This document shows positions 19,294-28,839 of a DNA stretch of 64,000 bases, piece by piece (the stretch's first letter is position 1; the number at the start of each line of letters is the position of its first letter). Below the pieces are notes generated by a model, which was given only the letters and a program-made list of their open reading frames with translations, was not told the DNA's origin and did not search any database. The stretch is from Strigamia acuminata (Eukaryota; Arthropoda; Chilopoda; Geophilomorpha; Linotaeniidae). A program made the position numbers and the translations under genes. The stretch is taken from contig OX442318.1 in the NCBI GenBank assembly GCA_949358305.1, positions 5,628,501 to 5,692,500 on the forward strand, written 5' to 3'.

Positions 19294-22200
19294 AGAAGTG
19301 GCCAATGCTACGTCGGAATCTTTATTTATGGATGTAGACACAACTTGTCTTGAAGAAGCCACTAGTCATAGTGGCGGAGTAGAGGAAAATATACAAGAAA
19401 TGACGGAGCAATTAAAAAATCTGACATTGTTTCCTCACAAGTGCTACACGAAGAAATTCTGTAGACTTCGCCGACTCAACAGAGTCATAGGCGGCAATAA
19501 TTTGCACAATATTACTTTAGGTAATAATAAAGATGATCCTCGAATGAAGATCACAATTGGTGGGCTCACCTACAACGCGCTCATGGATACAGGAGCATCT
19601 CAATGTTACATCGGAGAACAACTCTTGTCTGAAACTCAGGCTTTGCCCGAATTCTTACAAGAGGCTCCCAGAAACATGATGGTGAACGCTGTAGGCGTAG
19701 CACACAAGCCTGTCGGACAAATAACTTTGTGCGTACAATGGGCTGATGAACTTACACCAATAAATTTCATCGTTTTGGCAAAACGAGTTTGTGGCTTGAT
19801 ACTTGGTCACAATTTCATGCGCAGACAGAAAATTAGTCCGCATCCACATTTACAAGAGTTCTCTTGTGCAGATAAACCCAATTGGTCCGCCCCGTATGAG
19901 TCGGAAGAAGCCAATTTTGCCCTCGCCCCGTTAAATCGAATTACTTTCGATTATTTAGGACTGTCGTCCACTCTAAACTCAATTGAGTTAACAGACACTC
20001 CTGTGTTGACTTGGGATGAGAAATTAGTTGAGGAGAGCGACTGCACTCCAGAGCAAAGACTAGCACTTCGCGAAGTGGTTAACTCGATACCGAATGTATT
20101 TCGTGATCAAGTTGGGTGCACTAACGTGACCCAGCATCGTATTAAGTTCAAGGAAGGGCATTCATTGCCCAAAATGCAGTATAGAATGTATAACCCGGCC
20201 AAGAGAGCCATTATGACCAAACTAGCTGCGGAACTTGAACAGGATGGACTGATTGAAAAGGCCAAAGGGCCATTTATAAGTCATCCAGTCATCGTTGCGA
20301 AGCCTGACGGCTCGTATAGGATGTGTATTGACTACCGGTGGCTGAATGCCATCACCGAAGTCGAAGTAATACAAATGCCGAGTATTGACCTTTTGTTGCA
20401 TAATACTGGTCCGGCAAAGTATTTTACGTCTATTGACCTTGTTAAAGGTTACTACCAAGTCGAAATGTGTAAGGAAGATCGTCCAAAAACGGCGTTTTAT
20501 ACGCCAAACGGCCCTTATCAATTTGTGCGAATACCGTTCGGCCTTTGCAATGCGCCTTGTACCTTCCAGCGTCTGATGGAAGGCATTTTAGGCTCGGCTT
20601 TACAAGACTACGCGTTAGTTTATTTGGATGACGTAATTGTGTATTCAGATAATTGGGATGATCATCTCAAACATGTTCGAGATGTTTTGGAAAGGCTTAA
20701 CCAAGCCAACATGACAATAAATAAAGCGAAATCTCGTTTTGGGCGCACAGAATTAAAATTCTTGGGCCACTGGATTAAACCCGAAGGTCTCTTCGGTGAT
20801 CCCGATAAAATATCGGCGATCATGAAATTTCCCACCCCCACGTGTGCTAAAGACATTCAGCGCTTTCACGGCATGACTAACTTCTTCAGGAAGTTTGTTC
20901 CAAATCACGGAACTATTGCCGCACCATACACACGTATGATGAATGAGAAAACTCCATTTGAATGGGGAGATGAGCAGACAGAAGCTTTTAATAAAATTAA
21001 AGAGCTACTTTGTGGCGACAATTGTCTACACAAACCAGATATGACTCTGCCATTTGTTGTCATGACTGACGCGTCACATGAAGGCTTAGGAGCTGTCCTT
21101 TGCCAAGACGTCGATATATTCGATGAAAAGAAGCAGAAAAACATTTCTGTACCCAGACCTGTAGCTTATGCAAGCAGAGTTTTACGTGGAGCGGAGAAGC
21201 GTTATACAACGCCAGAACTCGAATGTCTCGCAGTCGTGTGGGCTATTGATCGATTTAAACCATATCTCGAATATGGTACATTCACTTTAGAGTCAGATGC
21301 AGAAGCACTGAAATGGTTGATGCGAACGCCTGAACCATCTGGGAAATTTGGCCGTTGGGCCTTAAGAATCCAATGTGGAAATTTTAAAATTGTTTTTCGA
21401 AAAGGTGCTGCTAACCAAGTTGCAGATGCACTTTCTAGAGCCCCACTAACGGAGGAAGACATTCCTCTTCGTGACCATGTGGAACCTGTTGAAATTAAAC
21501 AATATTGGCCTGAGTGGGACGGAAATCCTTCTGTTTCATTAAATCGTGCCCCGGAGAAACGAGAATATTTGGCTAGTGTGCGTTCCTATTTTTCAGAAAA
21601 TTCTAAAGAATGTTCTGAAGAAAAGGAGGGGAAGGAAGTACAAGAAACCTTGTACAGTGCGTTGACTGAAGTACTTAAAGAAGTCCCTCCTACAAGGAGA
21701 GAATTAATAGATGCTCAGTTACTTGATACTGAATGCAAACGCATTCGAGAATATTTATTGAATGACAAGGTTGTTGGGATACCACAATCTGAAATAAAAG
21801 AATGGAAAAACAAAGTCAAAAACTATTGTTTGGACAAAAAAGAAGTTGATGGTGATCAAATGATCATCTATTTTAACCCTTCGTTCGAAGAGGAATTAAA
21901 CGATTCGGGAAATGGCTTTAAAGCCGTTGTACCCAGTTCACTCGTAAAACGAGTACTCTTCGCTTGTCATGGCCACCCCCTAAGCGGTCACGCTGGGATG
22001 AGTAAGACGCTTGAGAAAACGCGTTTAATATATTTCTGGCCTGGTATGAGTAGAAGTGTCAGGAACTACGTCAAAAGCTGCACGCACTGTGCTCAGTACA
22101 AGCCTATTCAACAGAAAAGGCACGCAGCTCCTTACACACCACACAACATGACCAATCCTTGGGAATGTATTAACATGGACTTGATGGGCCCGAAACCCGC

Positions 22201-23458
22201 GGGAAGGTCCCAAAACCAGTATATTTTTGTCATTATTGACAATTGTACCAAGTTCGTTGAAATTAAGGCTTTGACAAAAGCCACGAGCGCTAACTGCGTT
22301 CAAGAATTAAGATCTGTTACAAACAGATGGGGACACCCCAAAAAGATTGTGAGCGATAACGGAAAACAATTTGTTTCCGATATTTACAATGAGTATTGCG
22401 ATATGTACAACATTCGCCCGTCTCATACGAGCACATATCATGCCCAGGCGAACCCGACAGAGCGAGCCAATAGAGATATAAAAACCATGCTGGCTTTGTA
22501 CACAGATGTGCACACGCAATGGCCAAGATATCTAGACGAATTCGCATTTGCAATGCGAAATAATGTCTCAGCGGCAACGGGCTCAAGCCCGATGTTACTG
22601 AACACCGGACGAATCGTAACATTACCTTTCGACCCAAGGATTATTAAACATGCCAATCCATTTGACAAAGAAAATCCAGAAAAATATGTCAGAGTACTAT
22701 TGGATGTATTGCGTAGATCGCATCAAGAGATGCATCGCAGAATTCAATTGAATTTTGAACGACATAGGAAAATACACGAACAGAAGTTCGTAATTACGGA
22801 GTTTGAAGTTGGAGATTTAGTTTGGAAACAAACTCACATTCTCTCGTGCGCAGATAAAAATATTTCTGCTGGTTTCGCAGAGAAGAGAGATGGTCCGTGG
22901 GAGATTACTAAAGTACTTCCTGGAGGAGCGTATAAATTACGCAAATTAGCTGATGGTTCGATTGAAAAATCAGTAAATATTAAAGCGTTGTACCCCTATA
23001 CGCCCTCATACCCGATTGAGACTTGGAAAGTAGGACAAAAGTCCGCCTCTTACTCGCCTCAAGAAAATCCTAAATGGATGGACGAAAGTAATCAACTTCC
23101 GGATGCTGAAGAAATGGAATTAATTCCTGAAACTTCTTCAGAAATTCCAATGGAATTATCCGACTCAACTTCGGTGCAAATTGACAAATCTGCACCCATT
23201 AAGTCTAAACATAGACACAGACAACGATTAACTGCTATAGAAAAGAAAGCGGCGTTGAAAAGAGGTGAAACTCCAAAGAAACCACCTCGAAAACCCCGCA
23301 AACCCCAACCGGTAGTTCCACGAACTAGCACTCGTCCACGACGAGAACGAAAACCAAATCCTAAATATGCAGATGAAAATTTCGTGCGAAACATCACTGC
23401 AGTATTTAAAAAACCATACCAACAACGAGGAAAAGCCTCAAAGTTCTGTTGGAATTGA
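19253..23458 (+). CDS. pol: Pol polyprotein, element 2 (PR-RT-RH-IN)
   Basis: The frame is open from the slippery site; the first ATG is 19298 (1386 aa from there). Protease DTGASQCYIG, RT YLDDVIVYS, RNase H TDASHEGLGAV, integrase zinc domain HGHPLSGHAG to CTHC, and the DDE landmarks MDLMG, SDNGKQF and NPTERAN are all present in order. The end extends 12 residues past the element 1 stop (tail RGKASKFCWN) because the TGA stop is replaced by a CGA codon at the equivalent place. No internal stops or frameshifts were seen, so the copy may be autonomous. Confidence 0.95.
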   Translation, partial: KKLDPGDEGLFHPPEVANATSESLFMDVDTTCLEEATSHSGGVEENIQEMTEQLKNLTLFPHKCYTKKFCRLRRLNRVIGGNNLHNITLGNNKDDPRMKITIGGLTYNALMDTGASQCYIGEQLLSETQALPEFLQEAPRNMMVNAVGVAHKPVGQITLCVQWADELTPINFIVLAKRVCGLILGHNFMRRQKISPHPHLQEFSCADKPNWSAPYESEEANFALAPLNRITFDYLGLSSTLNSIELTDTPVLTWDEKLVEESDCTPEQRLALREVVNSIPNVFRDQVGCTNVTQHRIKFKEGHSLPKMQYRMYNPAKRAIMTKLAAELEQDGLIEKAKGPFISHPVIVAKPDGSYRMCIDYRWLNAITEVEVIQMPSIDLLLHNTGPAKYFTSIDLVKGYYQVEMCKEDRPKTAFYTPNGPYQFVRIPFGLCNAPCTFQRLMEGILGSALQDYALVYLDDVIVYSDNWDDHLKHVRDVLERLNQANMTINKAKSRFGRTELKFLGHWIKPEGLFGDPDKISAIMKFPTPTCAKDIQRFHGMTNFFRKFVPNHGTIAAPYTRMMNEKTPFEWGDEQTEAFNKIKELLCGDNCLHKPDMTLPFVVMTDASHEGLGAVLCQDVDIFDEKKQKNISVPRPVAYASRVLRGAEKRYTTPELECLAVVWAIDRFKPYLEYGTFTLESDAEALKWLMRTPEPSGKFGRWALRIQCGNFKIVFRKGAANQVADALSRAPLTEEDIPLRDHVEPVEIKQYWPEWDGNPSVSLNRAPEKREYLASVRSYFSENSKECSEEKEGKEVQETLYSALTEVLKEVPPTRRELIDAQLLDTECKRIREYLLNDKVVGIPQSEIKEWKNKVKNYCLDKKEVDGDQMIIYFNPSFEEELNDSGNGFKAVVPSSLVKRVLFACHGHPLSGHAGMSKTLEKTRLIYFWPGMSRSVRNYVKSCTHCAQYKPIQQKRHAAPYTPHNMTNPWECINMDLMGPKPAGRSQNQYIFVIIDNCTKFVEIKALTKATSANCVQELRSVTNRWGHPKKIVSDNGKQFVSDIYNEYCDMYNIRPSHTSTYHAQANPTERANRDIKTMLALYTDVHTQWPRYLDEFAFAMRNNVSAATGSSPMLLNTGRIVTLPFDPRIIKHANPFDKENPEKYVRVLLDVLRRSHQEMHRRIQLNFERHRKIHEQKFVITEFEVGDLVWKQTHILSCADKNISAGFAEKRDGPWEITKVLPGGAYKLRKLADGSIEKSVNIKALYPYTPSYPIETWKVGQKSASYSPQENPKWMDESNQLPDAEEMELIPETSSEIPMELSDSTSVQIDKSAPIKSKHRHRQRLTAIEKKAALKRGETPKKPPRKPRKPQPVVPRTSTRPRRERKPNPKYADENFVRNITAVFKKPYQQRGKASKFCWN

Positions 23459-23530
23459 TAAAGTTTTATCCAAAACTTGAAGACTGTAATTATTCACATG
23501 TCTGACAGGTGTAGTGATTTATAATCTCAA

Positions 23531-23540
23531 CACCGGGGGA
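23531..23540 (+). other. Internal polypurine-tract-like motif, element 2
   Basis: CACCGGGGGA about 75 bp after pol, matching both the element 1 copy at 8450 and the primer before the 3' LTR (about 26767-26774). Confidence 0.45.
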
Positions 23541-23719
23541 CAAGATATTACGATATTTATGGAAATTTATATTAAAAATATGAATTTGTTGCGATGATTT
23601 AAAAAATTCGGTAGAATATTTTAATTTTTTGGTCGTATTTACATGTATTTTAACCAAAATACAGAGAATTACTGTGAAAAGTGATAATCTCGCGTAATTA
23701 CGAAGGTACGAGACTTACG

Positions 23720-23795
23720 AGGTGTGATTAAACCTCGAACCCGACAATTAAAAGGGAATAAAATTCCCAGGGTTCATTGCACACAAACACTTCGT
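23720..23795 (+). promoter_or_regulatory. Candidate internal promoter for ORF3, element 2
   Basis: TTAAAAGGG at 23748 and TTCATTGCAC with TCATT at 23774, again 26 bp apart, inside the block shared with element 1. The intervening palindrome is GGGAAT/ATTCCC here against GGGAT/ATCCC in element 1; both arms changed together. Confidence 0.45.
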
Positions 23796-23912
23796 TAACA
23801 CACACGGATACTAGTGACTTCGTCCCTTCGACCCGTCTTCACTTTTTCGACTTGAGAATTTCGACGCTAATTCATTCAGCCGACTTCAAAACCGGAAAAT
23901 TAGCTTCTAATT

Positions 23913-24517
23913 GTAAGTAGTTTTCGTAAATATTCTTTGACTAAAGAATTAAGAAATTGTTCGCAACAATTGGTAAAATATCGGCGTCCCGATAAAAAAG
24001 TTATAAATTCACGTGCTGTCATAAGCGTGAATCGGCATTAAATCACTCTGGAAGTTTAGCTATTCAGTCGAATAGTTGGGTTAAATTTAATAATTATTTA
24101 TTAAGTTTAAATACGTAGGCACCAATTATTTAAATCAAGTCGCGGTCGAGGCTTGCAAAAATTATTTAGCGGTGAATTTTCGATTTGAGATATTTTTTAG
24201 ACTAAGTGTTAATTAATTAATACGAAAGTTATCTTTGATATTCGAAAAGTTGGATTAAATAGTTTAAGGAAACTAAAAGGATTTTTCTTTTGAAAAATCA
24301 ACAAGTTGCGATTTTCGATGAAAATCTTGGTCGGCGAGTCCATTCTCGTGTCATAAACACAAGGGGAATGTGACTCATTAGTGTCACGTGTTAGGGGTTA
24401 TAAATAACTCGAGTTGTGTATTTTCGTTGCGAACAATACGTTTTAATTCTTTGGACTCAAGGAATGATTATTTAGAGTGGAATTATTTTTAATAAAATAA
24501 TTTATTTGCGTCTGCAG
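23913..24517 (+). other. Probable intron upstream of ORF3, element 2
   Basis: A GTAAGT donor (23913) and CTGCAG acceptor ending at 24517, directly before the ORF3 ATG. 605 bp, almost the same length as in element 1. Conserved islands such as AGTCGCGGTCGAGGCTTG (near 24138) and TCATAAACACAAGGG (near 24351) sit inside. Confidence 0.5.
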
Positions 24518-26038
24518 ATGGGAAGTGGTAAGCACCGCTCAAAACGGAGTCACCGACGACACCGTCATGAAAGCTCGTCCAGCTCGTCCACCTCGTCTAG
24601 TGACGAGCAACGCCGTTCAGCGGAACGTGCCTACATGAGGGCCCAACCGATACCGACGGCGCCCGCCTCGATGTACGCCCTGACTCCACTGCAACTCGCG
24701 ACGTTAAATTGGCTCAGTGTCCATCCGGACGGACTTCCGCTCGATTTAAATGCGATGATGCAGGCCCCATCCACTTCTGCGCAGCCAACTATTTATGAGT
24801 CGGCGCAATTGACCCCGCTGGCTCAGGTGGCGTATCCGCCCACAAACGTTATCAACGTCCCGTTGGCCCCGCACTCACCCGAATTTCGGCCGCCAACTGC
24901 AAGCGTGGCGCCCACCGTCGCCAACACGTCGAATGCGGCTGCACCGACTGTGACGGGACAATCAACGTCTGCTGTGCACCTCCCTGCCGGTGCTGAATCC
25001 TCGGCATCAGAGTATGGATGGAATGAGCCGCCGCCGGGCGCTCTGCGTTATTCGGAGCCTGTTTCTCGCAACCGCGAGTACCGAGCGGCCAATAAAGCAC
25101 GAAAGAAGGACGAGAAGGCCCGTCTGCGCAAAGAACAGTGCGAGCGTGACATGGCAGCTGGAATACCTCACGATAACATCGTGACTGACCAAGCCACGGA
25201 GACGATCTGCCCATTTTGCGTCGGCTGTGGGTGGTGCTGCGGTGCATCCGCAGGTTCCTCATTAATGAGATGTCCCAACTGCCGTGGAAGAAAAACGCGA
25301 CCGCGTTCGGAGCCGTGGCGCAAGGAGGTTCAGCCCCACGTGGTGAAAGGCATTAAGCCTAACGAGAAGCGGTGTTGGGCTCACTGCCCCAAGTGCCGAT
25401 TGTTTTTGAACAGCCGTGGCGAAGCGGTTTACATCGACCCGCGCTTCCTCACCTGGACCCGCGCTGAAGCCAACGCCGGCGTAAGAGTCGAACCCCTTCG
25501 ACAATCACCGCCGCCGTCCGAGGACTCCGAAGTTTCGACTGAAACTGTCCAAGCCGTCGAGAGCGCCGGAAGCGAGGTCGTGGAAGAATTCGTTCGACCG
25601 AGAACGATGTCGCGTGGACGAGGCTGTCTGACGCTCGACCGAGCAAGAGAAATCGCCAAGGTTCAACGGACCAATATCTTGGCACGAGGGCGAGCTCGTA
25701 AGCTTCAACAGGCCGTAGAAGCACCGTCTAAACCCGTGGAGGATCCTCCAGCGGTCGTAACCGACGTGTCGAGCGCTCCTATCGCGTCTAAGTCCGAGAC
25801 TTCGGACGACGCTCAGTTTGAGGACGCCGAAGAGCTGCTTTCTGTCGTCGATTTCGTGGCGGAGTTGCTCGAGGATCTGCCGTTCCCACCTCCGAGCCCA
25901 GAGGAGATTGAAGCGCCGGAGGAAGCCGTGTTTTCCGCCGTCTCGACAGAGGCGACTGAAGAGTCGGATTTCCTGACTTCTGCCGAAGTCGAGAAACCAG
26001 AAGTGAAGGATCCGACTGAAGTCGAAAAGAAGGATTAA
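24518..26038 (+). CDS. ORF3, zinc-binding accessory protein of element 2 (unrecognised)
   Basis: 506 aa, homologous to ORF3 of element 1. Basic start GSGKHRSKRSHRRHRHESSS. The core from GIPHDNIVTDQATETI through CPFCVGCGWCCGASAGSS, LMRCPNCRG and CWAHCPKCR to AVYIDPRFLT is nearly unchanged. The tail is acidic with SVVDFVAELLEDLPFP. The codons differ widely between the two copies while the core protein is kept, which indicates purifying selection. The start MGS is used because it abuts the predicted splice acceptor; the ORF itself is open 12 nt further upstream. Confidence 0.8.
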   Translation: MGSGKHRSKRSHRRHRHESSSSSSTSSSDEQRRSAERAYMRAQPIPTAPASMYALTPLQLATLNWLSVHPDGLPLDLNAMMQAPSTSAQPTIYESAQLTPLAQVAYPPTNVINVPLAPHSPEFRPPTASVAPTVANTSNAAAPTVTGQSTSAVHLPAGAESSASEYGWNEPPPGALRYSEPVSRNREYRAANKARKKDEKARLRKEQCERDMAAGIPHDNIVTDQATETICPFCVGCGWCCGASAGSSLMRCPNCRGRKTRPRSEPWRKEVQPHVVKGIKPNEKRCWAHCPKCRLFLNSRGEAVYIDPRFLTWTRAEANAGVRVEPLRQSPPPSEDSEVSTETVQAVESAGSEVVEEFVRPRTMSRGRGCLTLDRAREIAKVQRTNILARGRARKLQQAVEAPSKPVEDPPAVVTDVSSAPIASKSETSDDAQFEDAEELLSVVDFVAELLEDLPFPPPSPEEIEAPEEAVFSAVSTEATEESDFLTSAEVEKPEVKDPTEVEKKD

Positions 26039-26776
26039 AAGGGACAAATTAACATTCGTTATTTTTCCGAGTGGATATTTTTGACTAAAATAATCCAAGT
26101 GTTTTGTTGTGTTTCTTGCAATTACGAAATATTCTCATGAGTGTTGTGTTTGTTTGGTTTCAAGATTTTGAACTAATCATTAAATACTCGAACGAGTATA
26201 GTTTAATTTTAAAATTGGATTCAATTTAATTTGTTTTGTTTTTCGAATTCAATTTGGATGTTTATTTGAATTAATCATATTAATATCTGTGTGATTGTTT
26301 AGTTTATTTTTCATAATTATTTGTGAAAATTGTGTTTGTTTTTGCTTTGATCGAAGCGTAGAAGAATTTCAAGTTGAAATTCGTTAATTTTTTTATGACA
26401 ATCGTAATAAAAAATGAGTAGTTTAGATTTTCGATAAATAAAGTTTTGCATAAATTTATTTTATTGATTATCTTGTTGATTAATAAACTATGAATAAGTT
26501 TATTTGACGGAGAAATAAAATTTCTATCGAAATTAGTTTTTCGAGCATGTATCCATGTTCGGACGAGTTCATTGCCGTCGCTTAGCAACCGGGAGTTGCG
26601 CAGTGCAGAGAAGCCGATTAGTCTAATCGGGTGACGAAGTTTCTGAAAGAAATAACATGATTAAGTTAATAAAATACTTACCAAGTGGATTAATTCGATA
26701 GAATTAGGTGAACATTCTTATCCATTAAGAATGACAATCGAGAGTTAGTAAACTCTATGCTTGTCACCGGGGGATG
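26039..26776 (+). other. 3' untranslated region and polypurine tract, element 2
   Basis: No gene. A block around 26578-26640 (AGCAACCGGGAGTTGCGCAG onward) is related to the leader block at 16625-16680. The purine tract ACCGGGGGATG ends at 26776 before the LTR. Confidence 0.7.
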
Positions 26777-28522
26777 TGTGATGATTACAAATCGATAGTT
26801 ATCAATGTTCACCATAGATGGCGCTGTTTAACCAACGCGCGTATTTCAAACTCGGTTAAAACTAAAAAGTGTGATAAATAATTATTTAGACACGGTGAAT
26901 AAAATATAACTATTTTATTCGATATAAATTAAGTATTAATTACTTAATGATGTTGATTCTATCGAATCAATATCCACACTACTTACCTGTCAAAGGGAAC
27001 CAATCGGACCCTTCTGGACCCCAACTGGGCCCATCTGGACATAGTCATATATTAGGTCCGGACTAGTGACCCACGAATCCGTCGATTCGTACGCTGATTG
27101 GCTGTCGCCAATCTAGTAGTTCTACAGAACTATATAAGCTCCAGTTTCTCACTTTTTTGTCCTCTTGCTTGATAACTGAACTTGTATATTGTCTGTAGTT
27201 GAATTGTTATCGTTTGATTTCATTATTCTCTATCGACACATCAGGCCACCTCAGCTCTCCACAGATAGTATTCATTACTATCTGTTATTGTTGTTGTAAG
27301 GCCTTTTCGGGAAGGCCAACTCCGGTAATAGACATGCATTCGCATGAAATGGCCCCGTAACGTTAGCCAGCTGTTCTACGGGACAGTAGGACTTCGTACG
27401 GTGGCTTAATATAACGGTCGTATACAGTACGACCTTGCTAAATGAAAATAGGTCCCTCAGCTAACTGGCCACAGTCCGCTGCAGGATGGTTGTTGTAAAC
27501 AACCCACGCAGGTTCCCGTCTTTCTATGATTGGTCCTTCCGCTCGTTAAAAGTCGGTAAAGGCCTAATGCACAGGTAACACGCCGGGTTGGTAGCCCGTG
27601 AGTAATATCTTCAGATGTTGCGATAAATAACTACCTGGATAATGGTAATCCAACGGCAGTGGCCAAATAATATTTTACCCGGTGCTCGATCTGCTGATCC
27701 CGTCATCGTAAGGCATGCTGGCGGATGGAGGAGTCAAATCCTCCCGCGATGGTTCTCTCGACCGTCGTGACGGTCCCCGCCCCATCGTACCCTCCGGGTT
27801 AGTAACCCGTGAACGATATATAAAATATGTCGTGTTAAACAAATTACTTGGGCATTGGTAATCCTGTATTGGCAACATCTTTCTATACCGGTAAGTCCAT
27901 AGAAATGTTTACCTGGTGGTTGGTACCACCGATAGCGAGTTAAAGCACACAATTAAATACTCGGCGCCTGATCACGAGATCTTGTCGTCGTAAGGCATGC
28001 TGGCGGATGGAGTCTCAACAACTCCCGCGACGTTCTCTCAATTGTCGTGACGGTCCCCGCCCAATTAATATTTATACAACAATTCATTTGTTGTATTCCA
28101 CTAATTACTTTACTTTTATTCATTTGGAACATGGAATATTCTGCTGAATATTCCTACTTATGCGAAGGACTCTTCGCATTATTAGATACTCGATGCTGCG
28201 GACCAAATACGTCTCCGTAGCGATATTTGTGACGATGCCGCAAGTCAGCCGTATTCCTCTGGCTTCGCCCGGATCCTCAACCAGTTGATGCCGCCCGTTT
28301 ACACGCGTCAAGAACCCATCTTTTGTCGTTAATATTTAGTAATAAATATGTTATGTCACACTAAAACTGTAAGTTGTTTCTATTCGATCACGAGCCATGT
28401 TTGTAAAGACTTCCGTAGCTTATCTCGGTTAGGTTGTTGCTAAAACTTAGCAACGTCTTGTATAAACCGAATTATCTATCTCAAAAGGACTAATAAATTA
28501 GCCCAAAAGTAGAATCGTCACA
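26777..28522 (+). repeat. 3' LTR of element 2
   Basis: 1746 bp copy of 13973-15718. It ends CGTCACA and is followed by the ACTA duplication (28523-28526). AATAAA is at 28341-28346. Confidence 0.95.
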
Positions 28523-28839
28523 ACTATAAAACACTATTTATGTCTTTGTTTGTTCCCATAAACATTTCCAATAAAAATATGTTGGCTGTTTACATATGCA
28601 ATTAATGCTATGGTGGCACGAAACTCATATTTTATAGCTCCATACACACCAAGTTATTTAATGAACTTCCTTCCCAATTTTTCACTTTTTGCGCTTTAAC
28701 TGTAATTACGTCTACGGCCATAATGATGTTTTTAACACCAAAAGTGTTGTTTGTCAATCGATCATTATGCACTATTGATAAAAATATACTAACACACCCC
28801 ACAAAGCATTTTAGGTTAAAACTCGTTCAGAGTGAAGCC
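28523..28839 (+). promoter_or_regulatory. Upstream region of GrA
   Basis: No coding. It contains the family-wide motif GTGTTGTTTGTCAATCGAT (28744-28762), about 80-95 bp before the ATG. The region is repeated at 35380-35701 in front of Gr fragment 3. Confidence 0.5.

Larger units (their letters stand above)
13973..28522 (+). mobile_element. Complete Ty3/Gypsy LTR retrotransposon, element 2
   Basis: 14550 bp. 5' LTR 13973-15718, tRNA-Gln primer site 15721-15738, gag, pol, ORF3, 3' LTR 26777-28522. The 4-bp target duplication ACTA flanks it (13969-13972 and 28523-28526). The paralogous spacer near 35380 shows the unoccupied site with a single ACTA. The LTRs align at a constant offset of 12804 with no differences seen in the stretches compared. 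It has the same gene plan as element 1 but is clearly diverged at protein level, so the two belong to sister families and are not a duplication of one insertion. Confidence 0.96.
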
